From an uncultured Algibacter sp. (GTDB taxonomy: Bacteria > Bacteroidota > Bacteroidia > Flavobacteriales > Flavobacteriaceae), in the NCBI RefSeq assembly GCF_947495925.1, contig NZ_CANMAU010000004.1, positions 62,001 through 126,000 of the forward strand: 64,000 bases of DNA, written 5' to 3'. The position numbers and the translations under genes were made by a program. Positions 7,860 to 16,774 of this stretch are shown here, in pieces; the first letter of the stretch is position 1; every line of letters starts with the position of its first letter. The notes beneath the pieces were generated by a model. The model saw nothing but the letters and a program-made list of their open reading frames with translations. It was not told the origin of the DNA and ran no database searches.

Positions 7860-9188
7860 ATGTTTAATAATTTAAGCGATAAATTAGATAAAGCCTTACA
7901 CGTTCTTAAAGGGCATGGAAGCATTACCGAGGTAAATGTAGCTGAAACTTTAAAGGAAGTAAGACGCGCTTTATTAGATGCCGATGTTAATTTTAAAATA
8001 GCCAAACAATTTACCCAAACTGTTAAAGAAAAGGCACTCGGGCAAAACGTATTAACTACACTCCAGCCGGGGCAGTTAATGGTTAAAATTGTTAAGGATG
8101 AGTTGACACAACTTATGGGTGGTGATGCTGAGGGTATTAACCTTTCTGGCACACCAAGTGTTATTTTAATGTCTGGTTTACAAGGTTCTGGAAAAACAAC
8201 ATTCTCAGGAAAGCTTGCTAATTACCTTAAAAATAAGAAAACTAAAAAGCCTTTATTGGTTGCCTGTGATGTTTATCGTCCTGCAGCAATAGACCAATTA
8301 CATGTAGTTGGAGAACAAATAGGTGTTGAGGTTTTTAGTGATCGAGGAAATAATGATCCAGTTGCTATTTCAAAGGCTGCGTTGGCACATGCTAAAGCCA
8401 ATGGGTTTAATGTGGTAATTATTGATACAGCAGGTCGTTTAGCTGTAGATGAGGCGATGATGACTGAAATTTCTAACATTCATAAAGCTATACAACCTCA
8501 AGAAACCTTGTTTGTAGTTGATTCTATGACAGGGCAAGATGCTGTGAATACTGCTAAAGCCTTTAATGATGTCTTAAATTTTGATGGGGTTATCTTAACC
8601 AAATTAGATGGAGATACACGTGGTGGAGCTGCAATTTCAATTAAATCTGTAGTAAATAAACCTATTAAGTTTATTGGTACAGGTGAAAAGATGGAAGCTA
8701 TTGATGTGTTCTATCCGTCTCGAATGGCAGATCGTATTCTGGGGATGGGAGATGTGGTTTCATTAGTTGAAAGAGCACAAGAACAGTTTGATGAAGAGGA
8801 GGCCAGAAAACTTCAAAAGAAGATCGCGAAAAATCAGTTTGGTTTTGATGATTTCTTGAAACAAATTCAACAGATCAAGAAAATGGGGAATATGAAAGAC
8901 CTTATGGGTATGATTCCTGGAGCTGGAAAAATGATGAAAGATATTGATATTGATGATGACGCTTTCAAAGGTATTGAAGCTATTATTCATTCTATGACTC
9001 CTAAAGAGCGCACTAATCCTTCTGTTTTAAATGCTAGTAGAAAAAAACGCGTAGCCAAAGGTTCTGGAACTACGGTTCAGGAAGTTAATCAACTTTTAAA
9101 ACAGTTTAACCAAATGAGCAAAATGATGAAGATGATGCAAGGTGGTGGTGGCAAAAAGATGATGCAAATGATGCAAAACATGCGTTAA
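7860..9188 (+). CDS. ffh: Signal recognition particle protein Ffh (SRP54)
   Basis: A 442-residue SRP GTPase that binds 4.5S RNA and signal peptides of nascent membrane proteins and docks with FtsY. The N domain (FNNLSDKLDKALHVLKGHG) is followed by the G domain with SGLQGSGKTT (G1), DVYRPAAIDQL, DTAGR (G3) and TKLDGDTRGGAA (G4/closing loop), then the methionine-rich M domain ending in MMKMMQGGGGKKMMQMMQ. ATG 7860 is chosen because Ffh proteins start right at this N domain and because the -7 box lies just upstream; ATG 7833 adds nine unrelated residues. folD follows after 39 bp and may be co-transcribed. Confidence 0.98.
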   Translation: MFNNLSDKLDKALHVLKGHGSITEVNVAETLKEVRRALLDADVNFKIAKQFTQTVKEKALGQNVLTTLQPGQLMVKIVKDELTQLMGGDAEGINLSGTPSVILMSGLQGSGKTTFSGKLANYLKNKKTKKPLLVACDVYRPAAIDQLHVVGEQIGVEVFSDRGNNDPVAISKAALAHAKANGFNVVIIDTAGRLAVDEAMMTEISNIHKAIQPQETLFVVDSMTGQDAVNTAKAFNDVLNFDGVILTKLDGDTRGGAAISIKSVVNKPIKFIGTGEKMEAIDVFYPSRMADRILGMGDVVSLVERAQEQFDEEEARKLQKKIAKNQFGFDDFLKQIQQIKKMGNMKDLMGMIPGAGKMMKDIDIDDDAFKGIEAIIHSMTPKERTNPSVLNASRKKRVAKGSGTTVQEVNQLLKQFNQMSKMMKMMQGGGGKKMMQMMQNMR

Positions 9189-9227
9189 TCCTTCAAAACA
9201 CATTTTTAAATTAATAAAGTCCAGCTA

Positions 9228-10106
9228 ATGACAATTTTAGACGGTAAAAAAGTAAGTAACGATATTAAAGAAGAAATTGCCGATCATGTTGCATCATTGG
9301 TGTCTAAAGGTGAAAAAGTACCTCATCTTGCGGCAATTTTAGTAGGTTCAGATGGAGCAAGTATGACCTATGTAAACGCAAAAGTGAAAGCTTGCGAACG
9401 TATTGGTTTTAAATCTACACTAATTGAATTACCAGAATATACCTCAGAAGAAGAGTTGTTAGAAAAAATTAATGGGTTAAACTTTAATGACGAGATTGAT
9501 GGGTTTATTGTTCAATTACCTCTGCCAGAACAGATAGACGAACAAAAGGTTTTAATGGCTGTTGATCCTGATAAGGATGTTGATGGTTTTCACCCTGTAA
9601 ATGTTGGCAGAATGGCTTTAGATTTACCAACTTTTTTACCAGCTACACCTTATGGTATTCTTGAATTATTGGAAAGGTATCAGGTAGAAACATCAGGAAA
9701 AAATGTGGTGATTATGGGTAGAAGTCACATTGTTGGCCGCCCCATGAGTATCTTAATGAGTCAGAAACGAAAAGCTGGTGACGCTACTGTTACCGTAGTT
9801 CATAGTCGTTCTAAAAATTTAGAAGCTATTACTAGAGAAGCCGATATTATTGTTGCGGCTATTGGAATTTCTGAATTCTTAACAGGAGACATGGTTAAAG
9901 AAGATGTTGTAATTATTGACGTTGGAATTACTCGTGTTCCTGATGCTACTAAAAAGAACGGTTACAGATTAGCTGGTGATGTCCATTTTGAAAGTGTAAG
10001 CCAGAAAGCAAGCTATATTACCCCGGTGCCTGGTGGTGTAGGTCCTATGACCATTGCAATGTTATTGAAAAACACTTTACTCGCCAGAGAAAGGCACAAT
10101 CAGTAA
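9228..10106 (+). CDS. folD: Bifunctional methylenetetrahydrofolate dehydrogenase/cyclohydrolase FolD
   Basis: A 292-residue cytosolic enzyme that interconverts 5,10-methylene-, 5,10-methenyl- and 10-formyl-tetrahydrofolate for purine and formyl-Met-tRNA synthesis. Signatures are [17 protein letters not shown] with the catalytic lysine, [25 protein letters not shown], the NADP-binding [14 protein letters not shown] and the C-terminal [12 protein letters not shown]. The length is normal. It lies 39 bp after ffh and 28 bp before a membrane-protein gene on the same strand. Confidence 0.98.
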   Translation: MTILDGKKVSNDIKEEIADHVASLVSKGEKVPHLAAILVGSDGASMTYVNAKVKACERIGFKSTLIELPEYTSEEELLEKINGLNFNDEIDGFIVQLPLPEQIDEQKVLMAVDPDKDVDGFHPVNVGRMALDLPTFLPATPYGILELLERYQVETSGKNVVIMGRSHIVGRPMSILMSQKRKAGDATVTVVHSRSKNLEAITREADIIVAAIGISEFLTGDMVKEDVVIIDVGITRVPDATKKNGYRLAGDVHFESVSQKASYITPVPGGVGPMTIAMLLKNTLLARERHNQ

Positions 10107-10134
10107 GATTTATAATATTTAATTAAATTGCATT

Positions 10135-10857
10135 ATGAGTTTGTTAATTCATAATGCAATTTTTTTGTTTAATAGGGTTGCTATTGGTAGCTTAGAGCAT
10201 CTTGTTCCCATAGTTTTTTCTATTCTATTTGCAACATTTTTAATAAGTCAGGCTAAAAGGAAATGGGGGCAAAAAAAAAGGAGGTTTGTATGGCATGTAT
10301 TGGCATGTTTAATAAGTACCGTTGTAGTAGTTTTTCATCTTAATAAAATACTATTCGGCAGCTATTTGATTTCTACCGATTTACCATTATATCTATGTAG
10401 TTTATTAGGTTTGTTTATTCCTGTGTTTACATATTACAGAGAATATTGGATGTATGAAATCTTATTGTTTTGGATTATTGGAGGGACTTTACAAGGTGTT
10501 TTAACTCCTGATATTCCTCAGGGTTTTCCAAGTTTTGATTACTTCAGGTATTGGACCGTGCATTTAGGCTTATTAACCATTATATTCTATGCCACTTTTG
10601 TGTTTGATTATAGACCTAAACTAAAGAGTGTATTTAAGTCTTTCTTCGCTTTACAAGTTTATATCTTAATTATGGTTTTTATAAATAATGTGCTGAATGC
10701 GAATTATTTTTATTTGAATGAAAAACCCAAATCAGCATCTTTATTAGATTATTTTGGTGAATGGCCGGTGTACATTTTGGTTGTTCAAATTATAATCATC
10801 CCTTATTTTTTATTAATTTATTTTCCGTTTTATTTATCCGGAAATAAAACTGAATAA
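10135..10857 (+). CDS. TIGR02206/YwaF-family integral membrane protein
   Basis: A 240-residue hydrophobic protein with about six or seven predicted transmembrane segments. It resembles the YwaF/TIGR02206 family in its conserved LPLYLCSLLG segment and the later YFRYWTVHLGLL, with histidine and aspartate in membrane segments. No biochemical function is established for the family that I know of. It follows folD by 28 bp on the same strand and is likely the last gene of the ffh-folD transcript. Confidence 0.85.
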   Translation: MSLLIHNAIFLFNRVAIGSLEHLVPIVFSILFATFLISQAKRKWGQKKRRFVWHVLACLISTVVVVFHLNKILFGSYLISTDLPLYLCSLLGLFIPVFTYYREYWMYEILLFWIIGGTLQGVLTPDIPQGFPSFDYFRYWTVHLGLLTIIFYATFVFDYRPKLKSVFKSFFALQVYILIMVFINNVLNANYFYLNEKPKSASLLDYFGEWPVYILVVQIIIIPYFLLIYFPFYLSGNKTE

Positions 10858-10860
10858 CAC

Positions 10861-10889
10861 AATCTTTGAATGAAGATTTTAAATTTTTG
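10861..10889 (+). terminator. Weak candidate terminator
   Basis: AATCTT / AAGATT forms a 6-bp AT-rich stem with a six-base loop, followed by a T-rich stretch, directly after the membrane-protein stop and before the convergent rluF. The stem is weak. Confidence 0.4.
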
Positions 10890-10913
10890 GGTGATAAATT
10901 AAAGGATTCTAAA

Positions 10914-11675
10914 TTACCTTTTTCTTTTGAAGCTATCTGCTTTGTATTCTTTTGTAGAATTACTAATAAGCTCGTTAAGTTCTGTAAACTCTTCTTTTGT
11001 TAATTCTCTGTACTTTCCAATAGGCATATTCAACTTAACATTCATGATTCTAATGCGTTGCAAAGTTTGCACTTCATAATTTAAATAACTGCACATTCTC
11101 CTAATTTGCCTATTTAAACCTTGTGTTAATATAATTTTGAATTTGTATGTGCTAACTTTTTCAACTTTACATTTTTTTGTTTTTTTGTTTAAATCTTCAA
11201 TGTAAATGCCTCCCGCCATGCGCTCAACAAAGGTTTGAGAAATGGGTTTGTCTACAGTTACAACGTACTCTTTTTCATGGTTGTTACTTGCACGAAGAAT
11301 CTTGTTTACAATATCGCCATCATCAGTTAAAAGAATTAAACCTTCACTAGGTTTATCTAATCTTCCTATAGGAAAAATGCGTTTATGATAATTTAAGTAA
11401 TCAATAATGTTGTCTTTTTCTACCGAGGTATCTGTAGTACAAACAATACCGACAGGTTTATTAAAAGCAAGATATACAAATGTCTCTTTTGTGTTTTTAA
11501 TTATATCTCCATCTACAGCTACAACATCAATTGGCGCAATTTTGGTTCCCATTTCTGGGATACTTCCATTAATGGTGACTCTGCCTGCATCAATAAGTCT
11601 ATCGGCTTCGCGTCTGGAACAATATCCTACTTCGCTTAAAAATTTATTGATTCGTTTTAATTGCTGTTCTTCCAT
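10914..11675 (-). CDS. rluF: 23S rRNA pseudouridine synthase, RluF/RluB-like
   Basis: A 253-residue RsuA/RluB/RluE/RluF-type pseudouridine synthase. An N-terminal S4 RNA-binding domain (RINKFLSEVGYCSRREADRL) is followed by the catalytic domain with Asp107 in GRLDKPSEGLILLTDDGD and the LNRQIRRMC motif. The closest match I recognise is RluF (U2604 of 23S rRNA), but RluB-like activity cannot be excluded. A perfect -7 box lies 4 nt from the ATG, so the mRNA may be leaderless. The upstream hydrolase gene ends only 18 bp away. Confidence 0.9.
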   Translation of the reverse strand: MEEQQLKRINKFLSEVGYCSRREADRLIDAGRVTINGSIPEMGTKIAPIDVVAVDGDIIKNTKETFVYLAFNKPVGIVCTTDTSVEKDNIIDYLNYHKRIFPIGRLDKPSEGLILLTDDGDIVNKILRASNNHEKEYVVTVDKPISQTFVERMAGGIYIEDLNKKTKKCKVEKVSTYKFKIILTQGLNRQIRRMCSYLNYEVQTLQRIRIMNVKLNMPIGKYRELTKEEFTELNELISNSTKEYKADSFKRKR

Positions 11676-11679
11676 GTCG

Positions 11680-11687
11680 CAAAAATA
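11680..11687 (-). promoter_or_regulatory. -7 box TATTTTTG, 4 nt before the rluF ATG
   Basis: Read on the minus strand, TATTTTTG is followed by CGAC and then the rluF ATG. It lies within the 18-bp gap after the upstream hydrolase gene, so rluF likely has its own promoter giving a leaderless or nearly leaderless transcript. Confidence 0.55.
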
Positions 11688-11693
11688 CGAAAG

Positions 11694-12521
11694 TTAGGCT
11701 TTAAGAAAGTCTAAAATATTTTGATATACTTTATCAGACTTAAGTCGATGTCCTAAACCAACGGTTTTTATTAATTCAGAGTTTTTATATACCCTATGAA
11801 TATCGAGAGCTTCTTTATAAGAAATTATGTTATCTCTTCTGTCGTGTATAATGAGGCCTTTTGGTCTAATATCTTTATAGAAATTTTCAACACAATAGTA
11901 CGATGGTAAATGATTGAAGTGTTTTAAATAATAATGATTTATTGCTTTATGAACCTTGGTATTATAATTCATTATTCGAACATAATTACTAACAGAGATA
12001 TCAAGATTTGAGGGTGCACCAAGTAATACGAGTTTCTTTACTGATGAGAGTTTATAATTTGTTAAAGCAATAGCAGCTGCGGTTCCTCCAACGGAATGGC
12101 CTATAATAATACCAGGTTGGTATTTATTGACCACTTCGTTAATACACTTAGAATATAAAGGGGCGTTAAAAATTTTACTGCCAGAGGCTCCATGAGCAGG
12201 GGCGTCCATGGTTATTATGTTGTAATCATACTGTTTTAAAAGCTCTATAAGGTCTTCCCATCTAAAGGAATTGCTGTCCCAGCCATGAAGCAATAAAACG
12301 GACTCTTTATTTCCAGACCATTTATAAGTTTTAATTAAAAAGTCTTTGACTTTTATATCTTCTCGTTTGGCCGAACTTAAGTAATCTTTTGCCTCTTCAT
12401 TCAATTGTGCATTCCTTGGAATAGAGAAAACTAGTACGGCTAGTTTAGCAGCGTAACTAGGTGCAATATAGCTTAAAAAGTTTAGTGAAAAACTTATTAG
12501 TTTAGGAAGATATTGTTCCAT
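11694..12521 (-). CDS. Alpha/beta-fold hydrolase
   Basis: A 275-residue alpha/beta hydrolase. The oxyanion-hole strand is SVLLLHGWDSNSFRW, the nucleophile elbow GHSVGG carries Ser143, an acidic residue lies in IIHDRRDN, and the catalytic His258 is in GLGHRLKSD near the C-terminus. It therefore has a complete Ser-Asp-His triad. The N-terminus (FSLNFLSYIAPSYAAKLAVLV) is hydrophobic and may be membrane-associated. The substrate is unknown. It precedes rluF on the same strand with 18 bp between them. Confidence 0.9.
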   Translation of the reverse strand: MEQYLPKLISFSLNFLSYIAPSYAAKLAVLVFSIPRNAQLNEEAKDYLSSAKREDIKVKDFLIKTYKWSGNKESVLLLHGWDSNSFRWEDLIELLKQYDYNIITMDAPAHGASGSKIFNAPLYSKCINEVVNKYQPGIIIGHSVGGTAAAIALTNYKLSSVKKLVLLGAPSNLDISVSNYVRIMNYNTKVHKAINHYYLKHFNHLPSYYCVENFYKDIRPKGLIIHDRRDNIISYKEALDIHRVYKNSELIKTVGLGHRLKSDKVYQNILDFLKA

Positions 12522-12608
12522 TAAATATTCTCTGTTTCCTTTTCGAGGTTGAAAATTTCTTTTTTTAATAACAATGTAGGAGCTCAGTCTTGATGAACCT
12601 TATTGTAT

Positions 12609-13166
12609 TTAGTTACTCCAATTCACAAAAAAGTATTTCACCTTGGCTTCATCAGGAATATGGGTGGCTTCAAATTTTAAATCCATATCAAACCTTAAGT
12701 TTGCGGGAAGTTCTTTTTTATCAATAGTGAAGCTTGCGTTAATATCATCAACAGCAACCACAATGGAGTTAATTAAGTTGCTAATTCTTGATATTTTATA
12801 TTGGGATTGAATATCCTTAAAAGTACTTATAGGAGAAACATTTTTATCCGTTTTAAAGCGTTCATCTAAAACTCGAATAGTACTTATTGTTGATGTTGAA
12901 TCTAATGCGAATTTTGGCGTTAATGATAGCAGCTGTTTGCCTCCTTTTTCAAAAATGTCGATCGTATTCATATTTCCAATAAACTCATCTCCAGCAATGA
13001 ATTTGACTACAGAATCATTGGGGTAAATGTTCTCAAGATCTTTAACTTGAGTGGAGTCGGTTAATAAGCCTATATGTTGCTTTGAAATTCTAAAAGGGTT
13101 TTGAGTTTTACTACAACTTGAAAATAAAAATGTTAAGGCAACAGTGCCTAAAAGTAAATGACGCAT
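12609..13166 (-). CDS. Small predicted lipoprotein, unknown function
   Basis: A 185-residue protein with a lipoprotein signal (MRHLLLGTVALTFLFSSC, Cys18). The mature part is mixed polar and beta-rich, with no motif I can link to a family. It may be widespread in flavobacteria, but I cannot confirm this. It lies 37 bp downstream of the HerA-like ATPase gene on the same strand and could be co-transcribed. Confidence 0.75.
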   Translation of the reverse strand: MRHLLLGTVALTFLFSSCSKTQNPFRISKQHIGLLTDSTQVKDLENIYPNDSVVKFIAGDEFIGNMNTIDIFEKGGKQLLSLTPKFALDSTSTISTIRVLDERFKTDKNVSPISTFKDIQSQYKISRISNLINSIVVAVDDINASFTIDKKELPANLRFDMDLKFEATHIPDEAKVKYFFVNWSN

Positions 13167-13203
13167 AAAAATGGATTTGTAGGTTGTAAATATTTGTAAT
13201 TAG

Positions 13204-14748
13204 TTATTTTTTCATCACTTTAGTTAAAATACCAAAAACACTACGTATAAAGGTAGCACTTGTTAATACTTTAACTATGGGATTCATTCTAGTACTTGAA
13301 CGACGTCTAGAAGAAGATGTTTTTCTTTTTGATTCAGCTTTTTTAATAGCTTCTTGCTCTTTTTTCGCTTTTTCTTTGGCCTCTTCTGCTTCCGCTTCTT
13401 TTATTTTTTTATTAAGTAATTCGTAAGCACTTTCTCTGTCAATATCTTCATTGTATTTCTTTACTAGTTTAGATTCAGAGAGTAAAGTTTTTAATTCACT
13501 ATCGGTTAAAACATCCATGCGACTCATAGGTGCTCGCATCATGGTAGCTGCTAACGGTGTAGGTCTTCCTTTTTCATCCAGAGCAGACACTAAAGCCTCT
13601 CCAATGCCCAGTGAGGTTAATATATCTTCTGTATCATAATATGCAGAATCAGGATAGTTTTGAGCAGTAAGTTTAATGGCTTTTCTGTCTTTTGCTGTAA
13701 ATGCTCTTAAGGCGTGTTGAATTTTTAACCCAAGCTGACCTAAAACGGCTTCAGGAACATCAGTAGGGCTTTGAGTTACAAAATATAATCCTACACCTTT
13801 ACTTCGAATAAGTTTTACGATACTTTCAATTTGACTTAGCAATGCTTTAGAAGCTTCATCAAAAATTAAATGCGCTTCATCAATGAACATAATAAGTTCT
13901 GGTCTGTCACTATCACCTTGCTCAGGAAAAGTAGAATATATTTCTGCCAATAGACTCAGCATAAATGTTGAAAATAACTTAGGCCTATCTTGAATATCTG
14001 TTAATCTGATGATGTTAATATAGCCACGACCATTTTCATCAACCCTCAATAAATCTTGCGTGTCAAAAGAAGTTTCTCCAAAAAACAGATCAGCCCCTTG
14101 TTGTTCTAATTCAACAATTTTTCTAAGAATTGCGCCCGTTGATGATGTTGAAATCCGACCATAAGCTTCGGTAAATTCAGCTTTACCTTCTTGAGTAGCA
14201 TATTGCAGTATCTTTTTAAAATCTTTTAAATCTAAAAGAGGTAGTTTGTTATCATCACAATATTGAAATATAACAGCAACTATTCCAGATTGTGTTTCAG
14301 TTAAATCTAAAATACGTGAAAGCAATACGGGGCCAAATTCACTAATTGTGGCTCTCAAGCGTACACCATTTTGCTCTGATAATGTTAAAATTTCAACAGG
14401 GAATGCTTTGGCTTCAAATGGAAGGCCAATTTTTTCATGACGTTCATCAATTTTAGCATGTCCTGGACTTGGTTGGGCTAGTCCACTTAAGTCCCCTTTA
14501 ATATCCATGAGTAAAATAGGGATACCTTTGTTACTTAAATTTTCAGCTAGTACCTGTAAAGATTTTGTTTTACCAGTTCCTGTAGCTCCTGCTATTAAAC
14601 CATGTCGATTCATTGTTTTTAATGGAACTTTAACGTGAGCTCCAGTTACAGTTTCCCCGTCTAGCATAGCTGCCCCCACTGGAATAAAATCTCCTTTTGT
14701 AGTATTACCTTCTAAAATGTAGTTGAAAAAAGTCTCCTTTTTAGTCAT
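13204..14748 (-). CDS. HerA-like/DUF853 ATPase (YjgR type)
   Basis: A 514-residue P-loop ATPase of the DUF853/helicase HerA-like family. The Walker A motif is GATGTGKT (54-61), the Walker B is ELIMFIDEAHLIF, and a sensor-like region reads GVGLYFVTQSPTDVPEAVLGQLG. A Lys/Glu-rich coiled coil and an Arg/Ser-rich stretch (KRKTSSSRRRSSTRM) precede the C-terminus. ATG 14748 is chosen because family members begin at this point; an in-frame ATG at 14832 adds 28 atypical residues and overlaps the divergent queE promoter. No NurA nuclease neighbour is present, so this is not a standard HerA-NurA pair. The role is unknown. Confidence 0.92.
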   Translation of the reverse strand: MTKKETFFNYILEGNTTKGDFIPVGAAMLDGETVTGAHVKVPLKTMNRHGLIAGATGTGKTKSLQVLAENLSNKGIPILLMDIKGDLSGLAQPSPGHAKIDERHEKIGLPFEAKAFPVEILTLSEQNGVRLRATISEFGPVLLSRILDLTETQSGIVAVIFQYCDDNKLPLLDLKDFKKILQYATQEGKAEFTEAYGRISTSSTGAILRKIVELEQQGADLFFGETSFDTQDLLRVDENGRGYINIIRLTDIQDRPKLFSTFMLSLLAEIYSTFPEQGDSDRPELIMFIDEAHLIFDEASKALLSQIESIVKLIRSKGVGLYFVTQSPTDVPEAVLGQLGLKIQHALRAFTAKDRKAIKLTAQNYPDSAYYDTEDILTSLGIGEALVSALDEKGRPTPLAATMMRAPMSRMDVLTDSELKTLLSESKLVKKYNEDIDRESAYELLNKKIKEAEAEEAKEKAKKEQEAIKKAESKRKTSSSRRRSSTRMNPIVKVLTSATFIRSVFGILTKVMKK

Positions 14749-14837
14749 GCCAATGAAATTTTGATAAAAATAACTATTCTGGGTTAATTCAAATGAACAA
14801 GATATATAAATATTTGAACAATTAGCTTTCAAACGAC

Positions 14838-14845
14838 TATCTTTG
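14838..14845 (+). promoter_or_regulatory. -7 box TATCTTTG, 6 nt before the queE ATG
   Basis: An exact TAnnTTTG element followed by CCAACA and ATG (14852). The in-frame TTG at 14843 is part of the promoter box, so it is unlikely to be the start codon. The queE transcript may be leaderless. Confidence 0.55.
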
Positions 14846-14851
14846 CCAACA

Positions 14852-15481
14852 ATGAAAAAAGACGTGCAAGTATTAGTAGATAAGGGAGAAATGCTTCCGT
14901 TAATGGAAGAGTTTTATACGATTCAGGGAGAAGGCTATCATAAAGGTACAGCGGCATATTTTGTGCGTATTGGTGGTTGTGATGTTGGTTGCCATTGGTG
15001 CGATGTAAAGGAAAGTTGGAATGCTAACTTGCATCCTCCAACTGAAACATCAAAGATAATTGAGAACGCTAAAACATATAGTGACACTATTGTAGTTACG
15101 GGAGGAGAACCTTTAACTTGGGATATGACAAGGCTAACAGAAGGTTTAAAAGCAGAAAATATGCAAGTACATATTGAAACCTCAGGGGCTTATAGGCTAA
15201 CAGGGATATGGGATTGGATTTGTTTATCACCAAAAAAAATGAAGTTGCCTACGCAAGAGGTTTATGAAAAGGCAGATGAGCTTAAAATGATTATTTATAA
15301 TAAAGACGATTTTCGTTTTGCCGAGGAACAGGCAGCTAAAGTGAATGAGAGTTGTATTTTGTATTTGCAACCCGAATGGAGTAAACGTGACAAAGTTGTT
15401 CCTGAAATTGTAGATTATGTTATGAAAAACCCTAAATGGAAAGTATCGTTGCAAACACATAAATATTTGAATATACCATAA
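14852..15481 (+). CDS. queE: 7-carboxy-7-deazaguanine synthase QueE
   Basis: A 209-residue radical SAM enzyme that converts 6-carboxy-tetrahydropterin to 7-carboxy-7-deazaguanine in the preQ0/queuosine pathway. The cluster-binding cysteines are C43, C47 and C50 in GGCDVGCHWCD. EEFYTIQGEGYHKGTAAYFVR is the family's N-terminal signature, and VTGGEPL is the conserved GGE segment. ATG 14852 is preferred to TTG 14843, which lies in the -7 box. DUF202 follows after 1 bp. No other queuosine genes are in the window. Confidence 0.96.
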   Translation: MKKDVQVLVDKGEMLPLMEEFYTIQGEGYHKGTAAYFVRIGGCDVGCHWCDVKESWNANLHPPTETSKIIENAKTYSDTIVVTGGEPLTWDMTRLTEGLKAENMQVHIETSGAYRLTGIWDWICLSPKKMKLPTQEVYEKADELKMIIYNKDDFRFAEEQAAKVNESCILYLQPEWSKRDKVVPEIVDYVMKNPKWKVSLQTHKYLNIP

Positions 15482-15482
15482 C

Positions 15483-15788
15483 ATGAAACTTTTAAAATTT
15501 GGACGTGATTTTAAACCCGATGAAAAAGTAATTCTAAGAGATTATTTAGCTATAGAACGTACACGTTTGGCTAATGAACGTACACTTTTGTCTTATATAA
15601 GGTCTTCTCTATATTTACTTTTAGGGAGTATTGGTTTTTTTCAGCTTAAAGACTTCCCAAATTTTAAGTATCTAGCATTAGCTTCTTTGGTGTTTTGTAT
15701 CATCTTTTTTGTGATAGGAATATTTCGATTTCGACTGCTCAAAAAGAGTTTGAAAAAGTTGTATTATATGACTGAAGAAAGCAAATGA
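15483..15788 (+). CDS. DUF202 membrane protein (YidH-like)
   Basis: A 101-residue protein with the DUF202 signature LAIERTRLANERTLLSYIRS followed by two transmembrane helices (SLYLLLGSIGFF and the segment from YLALASLVF onward) and a basic C-terminus. It starts 1 bp after the queE stop and is probably translationally coupled. The family has no firmly known function. Confidence 0.9.
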   Translation: MKLLKFGRDFKPDEKVILRDYLAIERTRLANERTLLSYIRSSLYLLLGSIGFFQLKDFPNFKYLALASLVFCIIFFVIGIFRFRLLKKSLKKLYYMTEESK

Positions 15789-15860
15789 TTTAAAATGGTC
15801 TTTGGAAGGTGATTTCGAACTTTTTTAATATACTACATCCTAGTAAAACGATGTAAAATG

Positions 15861-15890
15861 AAAAAGCCCTGAAAACTCAGAGCCTTTTTA
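15861..15890. terminator. Imperfect bidirectional terminator
   Basis: AAAAGCCCTGA / TCAGAGCCTTTT forms a stem of 11 positions with two mismatches around a four-base loop, flanked by A- and T-tracts. It lies between the convergent DUF202 and DUF2911 genes. Confidence 0.55.
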
Positions 15891-15912
15891 TTTTAATATT
15901 TTAAACAAGAAC

Positions 15913-16449
15913 TTATTCTGTAAAAGGGACAGCAACTCTCGTTGTTCCCCATCCTAAATGCATATTGCCCTTGTCATCAAAAGCAATTGAAAAAGCTTCA
16001 AGTGAATCTGTTGCACTACTTACGGCGGCTTTTACCCGAACAACATCGTTAGATTCGTTATAAGAATATGCCCCCCAAACATTAATATCTTTATTTAATA
16101 TTATAGTCCATTCGTTATCACCTGGTATTGTAAAAAGTGAATATTCACCAGCTTTAACAATATTATTTTCAATTTTCATATCCTTATAAAACGTAATGTT
16201 TGCCGCTTCGTTAGCGCCAGTTCGCCATACTTTGTTGTTTGGAGCTAATTTGCTTAGTTCTCGTCCTTTCAATTGCGGTCTGCTATAAACTACTTTTATT
16301 AATTTGTCAGATACCCGATTGCTTGAAGGGAATGCTACAGCATCCATAGGGCTTTTGTCAATTTTTGCGAATTTTTGGGCATTCATGTTAAGGGAGATTA
16401 ACATTATAAATGTAAATGCTATACTCGAAATTATTGTTGTTTTTTTCAT
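15913..16449 (-). CDS. DUF2911 secreted protein
   Basis: A 178-residue protein with a signal peptide (MKKTTIISSIAFTFIMLISL, cleavage near NAQ). The mature part has the DUF2911 pattern: VVYSRPQLKGRE, then VWRTGANEAANITF, then AGEYSLFTIPGDNEWTIILNK and a later WGTTRVAVPF. DUF2911 proteins are common in Bacteroidota and of unknown function. It is monocistronic by context. A near-match -7 box (TATCTTTC, 16475-16482) lies upstream. Confidence 0.9.
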   Translation of the reverse strand: MKKTTIISSIAFTFIMLISLNMNAQKFAKIDKSPMDAVAFPSSNRVSDKLIKVVYSRPQLKGRELSKLAPNNKVWRTGANEAANITFYKDMKIENNIVKAGEYSLFTIPGDNEWTIILNKDINVWGAYSYNESNDVVRVKAAVSSATDSLEAFSIAFDDKGNMHLGWGTTRVAVPFTE

Positions 16450-16774
16450 GTCAAATATTTTATATTAATTAGGCGAAAGATAAACCGTAATTGTCTTAAA
16501 GTTTTTATAAAAGTCTAAATAAGGTGTTAAAGTTTATAGTGTTCTTTTTTATAGCGTCAAATTACTAAAGTCATAAGACGACCAATGAAAGAATAAATAG
16601 GAAAATCACTGAGATATTCTCTTAATTCAAATGGAATATAGTCTATAAAAGTCTTACATCTTGAATTGAAATCTTTTAAACGTTTTTATGGTGTTTTTAT
16701 TTGTAAATAGGATAGGTTTTAATAAACTTGTAAGTATTTACTTGAATTTATTTCAAATTTATTTATTCCTACTT
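16450..16774. other. 325-bp intergenic region between divergent genes
   Basis: AT-rich spacer between the DUF2911 gene and the giant metalloprotease gene. I see a near-match -7 box (TATCTTTC) on the minus strand at 16475-16482 and no exact TAnnTTTG facing the metalloprotease. No ORF, RNA gene or strong hairpin was recognised. Confidence 0.6.

Noticed and set aside
14843-14845. TTG as start of queE
   Set aside because: The TTG is part of the -7 box TATCTTTG; ATG 14852 gives the normal QueE N-terminus.
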